DNA of 12,677 bases from JASEGV01 sp947085285 (GTDB lineage: Bacteria > Bacteroidota > Ignavibacteria > UBA10030 > BY39), in contig CAMTVZ010000226.1 in the NCBI GenBank assembly GCA_947085285.1, forward strand, positions 1 to 12,677, read 5' to 3'. The translations under genes were made by a program, and so were the position numbers. Shown here in pieces: positions 7,407-12,677 of this stretch. The notes beneath the pieces were generated by a model. The model did no database searches. It had not been told where the DNA came from and saw nothing but the letters and a program-made list of their open reading frames with translations. Every line of letters begins with the position of its first letter. The first letter of the stretch is position 1.

Positions 7407-8192
7407 ATGATGAAGTTCGTTCTTTTTTTGTTGATTATTTTTTTATTATCCACTACTCCAACCTCGACGCAGGATATTTCTAACCAAGCAAAAGTTTCGC
7501 AATTGATTCTCGAAGGGGATAATTTTGCAGAAGTTACATTCGAAAATCAAAAAGCTCTTTCAAAATATTTAGAAGCTGCAGCGTTATCACCCAAGAATTA
7601 TGAAATTTACTGGAGAATTAGCCGTTGTTATGTGGATATCGGCGAACACTATCCGGCAAATACCGATGCTGAAAAAGCTAAACAGGAACAGACTTATAAA
7701 ATTGCCTACGCTTATGCCGATAGTGCTGTAAAAATAAATCCTTCAGGTTCAATGGGATATACGCGGCGTGCTATCGCAAACGGACGTATTGCTCTGTTTA
7801 AAGGAATATGGGAGAACATCGGACTTGTAAAACAGACTAAAGCCGATTTAGATAAAGCGATAGAATTAGATAACAAAAATGCGACTGCCTATTATGTTTT
7901 AGGGCGTACTCATGTAAAGTTGAGCGAAAAGAGTAAAATGATTCGTTGGCCCCTCGGCTTGGGTTGGGCAAACTTAGATGATGCTGTGAAAAATTATGAA
8001 AAGGCAATTTCGTTGCGCCCCGATTTTATTATGTATCGCTTAGATGCCGCCCGTGCTTACGTCGAGTTAAAACAGTATGCAAAAGCTAAAGAGCATCTGA
8101 ACATTATACCAACTTTAAAAACTCAAGACGAAGACGACGATAAGTTTCGTAAAGAAGCGAAGGAGTTGTTAGATACAATTGTAAATAAATAA
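7407..8192 (+). CDS. Exported tetratricopeptide repeat protein
   Basis: The 261-residue protein begins with a Sec signal peptide: MMKF, a hydrophobic core VLFLLIIFLLS (about 5-15), then a polar region around TPTSTQD with likely cleavage near residue 21. No lipobox cysteine is present. The mature part is helical repeats: SPKNYEIYWRISRCYVDIGE (61-80), a unit around 98-112, AIELDNKNATAYYVLGRTHV (151-170) with KLSEK, and SLRPDFIMYRLDAARAYVEL (202-221). Its RWPLGLGWANLDDAV block is characteristic of a TPR family related to eukaryotic regulator-of-microtubule-dynamics proteins; I recognise the family by eye, not from a search. An acidic run DEDDD lies near 241-245. It probably acts as a periplasmic protein-binding scaffold; its partner is unknown. 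The start has a good AAGGAAAAA site, with a second ATG one codon later. It ends the etf operon. Confidence 0.8.
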   Translation: MMKFVLFLLIIFLLSTTPTSTQDISNQAKVSQLILEGDNFAEVTFENQKALSKYLEAAALSPKNYEIYWRISRCYVDIGEHYPANTDAEKAKQEQTYKIAYAYADSAVKINPSGSMGYTRRAIANGRIALFKGIWENIGLVKQTKADLDKAIELDNKNATAYYVLGRTHVKLSEKSKMIRWPLGLGWANLDDAVKNYEKAISLRPDFIMYRLDAARAYVELKQYAKAKEHLNIIPTLKTQDEDDDKFRKEAKELLDTIVNK

Positions 8193-8210
8193 AATCTACC
8201 CATTTGAATC

Positions 8211-8365
8211 TGTGACTGCACACCGAAGTGTTATCTTGTATGAGCTTCGGTTACCTATGCTCAAAAGCGTGCCGTCGCCAAAGTGGCTTTGGCACATCGG
8301 CGACTTCAACAACGGAGCGCACACAGGCGTGTTCGCCTCCCAACCTGATACTTCTTTTTTGAAGT
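8211..8365. repeat. GC-rich multi-hairpin intergenic element
   Basis: Bases 8211-8340 are about 55% G+C (71 of 130), far above the surroundings, and contain a series of inverted repeats. These are ACCGAAG/CTTCGGT (8222-8228 with 8245-8251), TGAGC/GCTCA (8241-8263, overlapping the first), GTCGCC/GGCGAC (8274-8304) enclosing GCCAAAG-TGG-CTTTGGC (8277-8293), AGGCG-TGTT-CGCCT (8325-8338) and ACTTC-TTTTTT-GAAGT (8350-8365). Frames of about 65 codons are open on both strands, but they look like by-products of the base composition and have no recognisable protein character. It may be a dispersed REP/MITE-like element or a structured 3' region; which cannot be decided here. Confidence 0.45.
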
Positions 8366-8400
8366 TTATTGTAAATTTTCCAAAAAAAATTTTTAAGATC

Positions 8401-8431
8401 AAAGCCTGACTTTACTCACAAGTCGGGCTTT
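8401..8431. terminator. Bidirectional terminator between TPR gene and pdxJ
   Basis: A 12-bp stem AAAGCCTGACTT (8401-8412) pairs with AAGTCGGGCTTT (8420-8431), with one U-G wobble and a 7-nt loop. On the plus strand it is followed by the T-rich TGTTTATTTT. On the minus strand a long T-tract appears about 10 bases after the stem. It sits between converging genes, 2 bp from the pdxJ stop codon, and is well placed to end both transcripts. Confidence 0.8.
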
Positions 8432-8433
8432 GT

Positions 8434-9153
8434 TTATTTTGTAGTAGTCAATAGTTTTTTCATTTCGCTAACTGCATTCTCCAAACCCACAAACATCGAT
8501 CTGACAATTACCGCATAACCTATACTAACTTCATCAATCTCTTTTATTCTTGTAATCGGTTTGATGTTCTCGTAATCCAATCCGTGTCCCGCATTAACTC
8601 CCAAACCTAATTGCTTCGCATACAATGCGGTGGTTTTTATTCTCTTTAAATTCGTTTCAATTTTTCGTTTAGTTTTGGCTTCAGCGTATTCACCTGTGTG
8701 AATCTCAATCATATCAGCACCGATTACTTTCGAAGCTTCCAATTGTTCATCTACCGGATCGATAAATAAGCTAACCTTTATGCCACTGTCGTGTAGTTGC
8801 TGAATCGCCCTTTTCAGCGATGATTTGTATTTAACAACATCAAGCCCCCCTTCAGTTGTCAGCTCTTTACGCCGTTCGGGAACCAACGTGCATAAATCAG
8901 GTTTAACTCGTTTTGCAATTTTTACGATTTCCTGTGTGGCAGCCATTTCTAAATCTAATTTTGTCGTAACCGATTTCCGTAATCTATAAACATCATCATC
9001 CTTGATATGACGACGGTCTTCGCGCAAGTGGCAAACAATACATTCAGCACCTGCTTTTTCGGCTAATAATGCTGCATAAACAGGGTCAGGTTCTTTCCCT
9101 CCCCGTGCATTTCTTAATGTTGCAATATGGTCGATGTTTATCGCTAATCTCAT
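8434..9153 (-). CDS. pdxJ: Pyridoxine 5'-phosphate synthase PdxJ
   Basis: PdxJ condenses 1-deoxy-D-xylulose 5-phosphate with 3-amino-2-oxopropyl phosphate to give pyridoxine 5'-phosphate, the last ring-forming step of the DXP-dependent vitamin B6 pathway. The 239-residue TIM barrel shows NIDHIATLRNARGG (6-19), the H42 segment CHLREDRRHI (41-50), the catalytic glutamate in LDLEMAAT (E69), VPERR (91-95), EIHTGEYA (150-157) and the histidine in NAGHGLDYENI (H190). All active-site elements are present and the length is normal. Its ATG overlaps the stop of the upstream ybbR-like gene by four bases (ATGA), implying coupled translation. The B6 cofactor is not used by leucine dehydrogenase, so no direct link to that gene is suggested. 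Confidence 0.96.
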   Translation of the reverse strand: MRLAINIDHIATLRNARGGKEPDPVYAALLAEKAGAECIVCHLREDRRHIKDDDVYRLRKSVTTKLDLEMAATQEIVKIAKRVKPDLCTLVPERRKELTTEGGLDVVKYKSSLKRAIQQLHDSGIKVSLFIDPVDEQLEASKVIGADMIEIHTGEYAEAKTKRKIETNLKRIKTTALYAKQLGLGVNAGHGLDYENIKPITRIKEIDEVSIGYAVIVRSMFVGLENAVSEMKKLLTTTK

Positions 9154-10076
9154 TGTAGTCGTTTTCTTATAATATATTGAAATTTGTCTGGTTGCTTTCG
9201 AACAACCTTTAATCCTTCGGGAATAGAAATATCAGGTTGAACATACCCTGTTGTATCAGTTAAAAAATATTTATAATCAATAAACGCTTTTACATTTTCT
9301 GAAGAAAAATCTGAAAGCATATTTATACTACCGCGAATTATTAGGTCTAATTTGGGAGGTATTAAAATTACTTCGCGATCATAAGGTAATGATCTAATTT
9401 CAACCTCTATACCGGGAAAAGTTTTTTCCGCAAAAGGTTGTACGTTTATTTTGTAATTAATTTCGCTTTGTTCAAGGCTGAGTATATATTGGGGCGGTTC
9501 GGTTAGCTCGAGTGTTGTATTTAACGGATTGCTGATTTCTAAAAATTTTTTCTTTCTTGTTTTCCATCCGTTTAAAGTATCAAGAATGCTTTTCGCACCT
9601 TTGATTACGATACTATCGGGTTGAATAGTTGCCTCTCCTATTTGTCCATACCCATCGCTGAATTCTACCTCGACATCTGGAATTACTTTTACTTTCTTCT
9701 CTGATGCAACATCTATTTCTAATTTAATCGAGTCGGGTGATGTGTCGATCAAGGTGAGTTCCGGTGGTATCAGTAAATTATCGAAAATAAATAAATCTGT
9801 ATAGACAGTAGAACTTTTAGTAAAATTTAAAGCATCGATAAGAAAAATTTTCTCGCTTGTGATTATATATTTTAAAAGATGCCAACCAGTACCTTTCAAC
9901 TTCATGGTTACCGATTTTGGAATAGTTTTTTTTAGAGCCAATTGATCGGATAAATTATTAAGTTGAACATCGAGAGATACTGAAGTTGTGTATTCGTAAG
10001 TCATACTTACCGAAACCCACAATAATGTTGCAAACAAAATTGTAGCGAGTATAATATGCCAGTGTTTCGACCTCAT
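9150..10076 (-). CDS. YbbR-like domain protein, membrane anchored
   Basis: This 308-residue protein has one N-terminal transmembrane helix (about residues 7-25, HIILATILFATLLWVSVSM) and a long extracytoplasmic part rich in beta strands. The repeated pattern of a valine-rich strand, a D/E-P turn and an 'I.G....L' strand is typical of YbbR domains: for example VKVIPDVEVEFSDGYGQIGE, then IQPDSIVIKGAKSILDTLN near 150-180. In Firmicutes YbbR (CdaR) regulates the diadenylate cyclase CdaA, normally encoded beside it; here no cyclase gene is adjacent, so that role is not supported by context. It forms a two-gene unit with pdxJ. The start lies only about 12 bp after the T-tract of the preceding terminator, so it has little room for a promoter of its own. 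The family call is moderately firm. Confidence 0.75.
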   Translation of the reverse strand: MRSKHWHIILATILFATLLWVSVSMTYEYTTSVSLDVQLNNLSDQLALKKTIPKSVTMKLKGTGWHLLKYIITSEKIFLIDALNFTKSSTVYTDLFIFDNLLIPPELTLIDTSPDSIKLEIDVASEKKVKVIPDVEVEFSDGYGQIGEATIQPDSIVIKGAKSILDTLNGWKTRKKKFLEISNPLNTTLELTEPPQYILSLEQSEINYKINVQPFAEKTFPGIEVEIRSLPYDREVILIPPKLDLIIRGSINMLSDFSSENVKAFIDYKYFLTDTTGYVQPDISIPEGLKVVRKQPDKFQYIIRKRLQ

Positions 10077-10088
10077 TTGTTACTAAAT

Positions 10089-10146
10089 AAAAAAACTCCA
10101 TCTTTCGTTTTGAATGAGTACGTAAACCGTTCTGAAAGATGGAGTT
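10089..10146 (-). terminator. Terminator of the BMC shell operon
   Basis: On the minus strand a perfect 13-bp stem pairs AACTCCATCTTTC (10146-10134) with GAAAGATGGAGTT (10106-10094), around a 27-nt loop. It is followed directly by a run of T residues (complement of the A-run at 10089-10095). It begins 17 bp after the stop codon of the second shell gene. The large loop and its position just before the ybbR-like start leave open whether some transcripts read through. Confidence 0.82.
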
Positions 10147-10163
10147 CTTGAATAAAATTTTTG

Positions 10164-10769
10164 TTACTTTGGAAATTTAGCATTCATTAGTTCGGTAATC
10201 AGCTTTTCTTTGTTAGCCATCGAAATTTGCCTGCCGAAAATAGTTAACCCCTCCACACTTCGTGCGTATTTTCTGAGTTGATGAACGCTCAGCGATTCAA
10301 GTTGGTTTAGATATTCTTGTTCAGTTAAGGTTTCAGATAATACTTTTTCTTCGGTGGTTACAACTTTTTCTACATTAATTTCTTCTGCTTGAGTTTTCGC
10401 CTTTTGTGGTTTTGTTTTCTTTTCGCGGATTGGCTTTATTTTTTCAGTGTTTATTTCGGGCACAAAAGGGGGTATTGGTGGCATCTCTGATTTTGTAAAT
10501 ATCAAATTGTTGAGTTCACCAATCGGACGTGGAATAACGTGAGTCGAAATGAGTTCACCTACTCGTGCTGCTGCTGCTGCACCGGCATCAACGGCCGCTC
10601 TTACTGCAGCAACATCGCCTATTACCTTTATGGTTACAAAGCCACCCCGAATTTTTTCTTTACCTACAAGCTTTACTTCGGCTGCTTTTGTTGCTGCATC
10701 GGCGGCTTCAATCGATCCGATCAAACCTCGAGTCTCAATTAAACCGAGTGCAAAATCTAACATTTCCAT
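10164..10769 (-). CDS. BMC shell protein with C-terminal SAP/Rho_N-like domain
   Basis: This 201-residue microcompartment shell protein has a single BMC domain (about 4-90): LGLIETRGLIGSIEAADAAT, GDVAAVRAAVDAGAAAA and STHVIPRP. The pore loop reads K39-I-R-G-G43, where PduA has KIGSG, placing an arginine (R41) at the pore. A Pro/Lys/Glu-rich linker (about 96-147) then leads to a compact C-terminal segment (about 148-199). It contains LSVHQLRKYAR and ISMANKEKLITELMNAKF, the two-helix spacing seen in SAP and Rho N-terminal nucleic-acid-binding domains. EutK is a known precedent for a BMC protein with a C-terminal helix-turn-helix. The identity of this domain is by eye and uncertain. The ATG has an AAAGG site, 16 bp after the first shell gene. 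Confidence 0.88.
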   Translation of the reverse strand: MEMLDFALGLIETRGLIGSIEAADAATKAAEVKLVGKEKIRGGFVTIKVIGDVAAVRAAVDAGAAAAARVGELISTHVIPRPIGELNNLIFTKSEMPPIPPFVPEINTEKIKPIREKKTKPQKAKTQAEEINVEKVVTTEEKVLSETLTEQEYLNQLESLSVHQLRKYARSVEGLTIFGRQISMANKEKLITELMNAKFPK

Positions 10770-10785
10770 TTTTTAACCTTTCGGT

Positions 10786-11082
10786 TTATTTTCCTTCGGG
10801 ACGCTTGGGTAGAATTAATTCAACATCAATGTGTGGACGAGGAATTACGTGTACTGATACCAATTCGCCAACTCTTTGAGCTGCTGCTGCACCGGCATCG
10901 GTTGCTGCTTTTACTGCTCCGACATCGCCCCGAACCATTACTGTAACGTATCCGCCACCAATAACTTCTTTGCCAATCAGAGTAACTTTTGCAGCTTTTA
11001 CCATTGCATCGGCTGCTTCAATCGAACCAACCAATCCTTTTGTTTCTACCATTCCTAAAGCATCTAATGAAATTTCTGGCAT
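10786..11082 (-). CDS. Hexameric BMC-H shell protein (PduA/EutM/CsoS1-like)
   Basis: This is the standard building block of bacterial microcompartment facets: a small protein forming hexamers with a central pore for substrates and products. The 98-residue product is a single BMC domain matching PduA/EutM almost throughout: LGMVETKGLVGSIEAADAMV (9-28), VRGDVGAVKAATDAGAAAA and VSVHVIPRPHIDVELILPK. The pore loop is VIGGG (40-44); PduA has KIGSG and carboxysomal CsoS1A has VGGG, so the pore-lining residue is glycine rather than serine and the preceding lysine is replaced by valine. TAGGAT about 7 bases before the ATG is the ribosome binding site. It is the first gene after the promoter at 11140-11168. 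No cargo enzyme lies nearby, so the type of compartment is unknown. Confidence 0.95.
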   Translation of the reverse strand: MPEISLDALGMVETKGLVGSIEAADAMVKAAKVTLIGKEVIGGGYVTVMVRGDVGAVKAATDAGAAAAQRVGELVSVHVIPRPHIDVELILPKRPEGK

Positions 11083-11139
11083 ATTTAAATCCTATTAATG
11101 TTTAATGTAATTGTTTTGTTTAAGAAAAAAATCATTACG

Positions 11140-11168
11140 AATATAAGTAATTGGGAGCATAATGTCAA
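11140..11168 (-). promoter_or_regulatory. Consensus sigma70 promoter of the BMC shell operon
   Basis: On the minus strand TTGACA (11168-11163) is followed after exactly 17 bp by TATATT (11145-11140). The -35 is a perfect match and the -10 differs from TATAAT at one position. Transcription would begin near 11133, about 50 nt before the first shell gene's ATG. The -35 lies 4 bp beyond the YfhO stop codon, so the shell genes have a dedicated promoter. An inverted repeat GGAGCA/TGCTCC (11154-11159 and 11183-11188) brackets the -35 and could be an operator or a remnant hairpin; that is speculative. Confidence 0.72.
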
Positions 11169-11172
11169 ATAT

Positions 11173-12677
11173 TTACTTTTTTTGCTCCTTTTTGAAAATC
11201 CTTCTAATAATTGGCAACTGCCATAAGCCAATCAAAATTAATAATATCGAAATTCCCCAACCTATGTGGGATATCAAAAAACCTGTTTTATATATCGGCG
11301 GATCGAAAATAAATTCAATTTTATGTTCGCCAGCAGGAACTACTACCGACCTTAGTATGTGATTGGTTTTATATATTTCGGTTTCTTTCCCATCAATGTA
11401 GGCTTTCCAACCGGCAGGATAATAAACTTCGCTTAAAACAAGTAGCGATGTGTTGTTACAATAAGTGGCAAGCTCAATCAAGTTCGTTTTGTAATTCAGG
11501 GTTTTAATAAATACAGAATCGGATTTAATTGGGAGTGGTGATGGCTGCTTTTCGAGAACGGCATTTGTGCGGCTGTCGAATTCCGACGAATTCAGTATCC
11601 TAAAAACCTCCGATTTGTTTTTAGCAACTATTACTTCATCTACAAAGAATGCTCTCGGTTGATAAGCTGGATTTAAATAAGTTGCTGTTTGTTTAGTTTG
11701 ATCATAGGCAACTATTGTAAACTTATCTTCAGGTAACCTTCCATTGAATATTAAATATTTTGTGTTCAACATATTTACGATGTTCATATTTATTGGGAAG
11801 GTTGGATCGGCACTGTTGTATAAGCATGAATCTATGATGTCTTGGTATATTTTTATTTTTGCAGGACTGTATCCGCCGATTGATTCGATTGTATGATACA
11901 TCCAGGTGTTATCCATGAATAATTGTCCGAGTGGGAATATCCTGAATTGCGATTTATCCTGTTTTAAAAATTGAACTGTCTGGTCAGGAGCAAAATATTG
12001 ATCGGCAGCAGATTTTGGTTTTGGGTCAATATATTTTGTATCAATTATGAATAAGTCGATAATCAATATCAGAATCAATGCAAAGCTCAATATTGTCGAT
12101 CTGATTTTGTTGTTGATGTACATTACAATTAACCCAAGCGATGCTAATGCAATGATTGCAAATTTAATATAATCTTTCCATAGCATATCAAAGCGGATCT
12201 TTTTTAACTCCTGTAATACCTGAGGGGCTTGTGCACCATACTGTTGTTGAAGTTGTTGAATGTCGCCATCTTTAACAAACATAAAATCGGAGAGTGAATT
12301 GTAAATAGGAGTTTTTCCGATAAAGCCGATGACTAAAATGGTTGCAATAATTCCCATTGTAACATAAAACCCTTTTCGCATTTTGCTTGAATCAAACTTC
12401 GCTGGAAGTTCGATAAGGAAGGTCAATCCGTAGGCGGCTAACATTCCGAATGCAAGGGGAAGTAAATGTAGTATCATAGTGGGGGCGCGGAATTTATTGA
12501 AGAATGGGAGATAGTTAAAGAGCAAATCATAAAATGGAAAATGTTTCCCAAATGAAATTAAAAATAATAGAACTGCAAAGAGTGCGAAGAATATCGTGCC
12601 TTTATTCCTTTTGTAAATCAAAGCAATTACACTGAGTATAATAGGGACGATGCCAAAATAAACTGTGCTGTTTGTAA
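11173..12677 (-). CDS. YfhO-family membrane protein (N-terminus outside window)
   Basis: About 500 residues of the C-terminal part are visible. The frame stays open to the right edge, so the gene is cut by the window and not truncated in nature; a TTG at 12621 inside it is not the start. YfhO proteins are large multipass membrane proteins, related to glycosyltransferase-C-type enzymes and linked in Gram-positives to glycosylation of cell-surface polymers. Visible marks are the FRAPTMILHLLPLAFGMLAA block, about five transmembrane helices, then a long soluble region. That region has SIGGYSPAKIKIYQDII, MLNTKYLIF, LSEVYYPAGWKAYIDGKETE and the VPAGEHKIEFIFDPP strand, before a final helix and a KKEQKK tail. 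No clear terminator separates it from the shell operon, so read-through into those genes is possible. Confidence 0.85.
   Translation of the reverse strand, partial: TNSTVYFGIVPIILSVIALIYKRNKGTIFFALFAVLLFLISFGKHFPFYDLLFNYLPFFNKFRAPTMILHLLPLAFGMLAAYGLTFLIELPAKFDSSKMRKGFYVTMGIIATILVIGFIGKTPIYNSLSDFMFVKDGDIQQLQQQYGAQAPQVLQELKKIRFDMLWKDYIKFAIIALASLGLIVMYINNKIRSTILSFALILILIIDLFIIDTKYIDPKPKSAADQYFAPDQTVQFLKQDKSQFRIFPLGQLFMDNTWMYHTIESIGGYSPAKIKIYQDIIDSCLYNSADPTFPINMNIVNMLNTKYLIFNGRLPEDKFTIVAYDQTKQTATYLNPAYQPRAFFVDEVIVAKNKSEVFRILNSSEFDSRTNAVLEKQPSPLPIKSDSVFIKTLNYKTNLIELATYCNNTSLLVLSEVYYPAGWKAYIDGKETEIYKTNHILRSVVVPAGEHKIEFIFDPPIYKTGFLISHIGWGISILLILIGLWQLPIIRRIFKKEQKK

Noticed and set aside
8196..8409. 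Overlapping open frames of about 65 codons on both strands in the spacer after the TPR gene
   Set aside because: Both strands being open follows from the GC-rich hairpin sequence; there is no ribosome binding site and no recognisable domain, and the stems explain the region better.
10567..10582. GCT/CTG trinucleotide run resembling a microsatellite
   Set aside because: It encodes the conserved poly-alanine of the BMC DAGAAAA segment, so protein constraint explains it.
10539..11058. Several long open frames on the plus strand opposite the two shell genes
   Set aside because: They are antisense by-products of the Ala/Gly-rich BMC coding sequence, yielding low-complexity Ser/Ala/Cys/Leu-rich translations.
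12619..12621. TTG as the start codon of the YfhO-family gene
   Set aside because: The frame remains open upstream to the window edge with further membrane-like residues typical of the family, so the real start is outside the window.

Overview
The window is AT-rich bacterial chromosome, densely packed with genes. Its gene content resembles the Bacteroidota/Chlorobiota (FCB) side of the bacterial tree, most like Ignavibacteria or Kryptonia. That placement rests on the overall character of the proteins (leucine dehydrogenase, a YbbR-PdxJ pair, a YfhO membrane protein, a small bacterial-microcompartment locus) and is an inference. I see no rRNA, tRNA, transposase, phage gene or CRISPR array.

Layout. 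(1) Bases 1-154 hold short hairpin repeats of REP type. (2) Bases 155-4891, minus strand, form a five-gene run read in the order class I fructose-1,6-bisphosphatase, FecE/BtuD-like ABC ATPase, leucine dehydrogenase, NusB, UMF1-type MFS transporter. Spacers are 2, 17 and 9 bp, and the last junction is a 1-bp TAATG overlap, so this is very likely one transcript. (3) Bases 4892-5054 are a divergent intergenic region with a consensus-like promoter facing right. (4) Bases 5055-8192, plus strand, carry etfB, etfA, a bifunctional-nuclease-family protein with a UVR motif, and an exported TPR protein, again as a tight operon. (5) Bases 8193-8433 are a GC-rich, hairpin-rich spacer ending in a terminator shared by converging genes. 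(6) Bases 8434-10076, minus strand, are a ybbR-like gene and pdxJ, overlapping by ATGA. (7) Bases 10089-11168, minus strand, are a self-contained microcompartment shell operon: a TTGACA-17-TATATT promoter, a canonical hexameric BMC shell protein, a second BMC shell protein with a long charged linker and a C-terminal SAP/Rho_N-like domain, and a 13-bp-stem terminator. (8) Bases 11173-12677, minus strand, are the C-terminal two thirds or so of a YfhO-family membrane protein that runs off the window edge.

How the genes fit together. Most are core metabolism: gluconeogenesis (FBPase), branched-chain amino acid deamination (leucine dehydrogenase), electron transfer from acyl-CoA-type dehydrogenases (EtfAB) and vitamin B6 synthesis (PdxJ). 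The unusual part is the two-gene shell locus. It has its own promoter and terminator but no enzyme gene beside it, so it looks like a satellite locus supplying shell proteins to a microcompartment encoded elsewhere. Its second protein may link the shell to nucleic acid or to another partner through the C-terminal domain.
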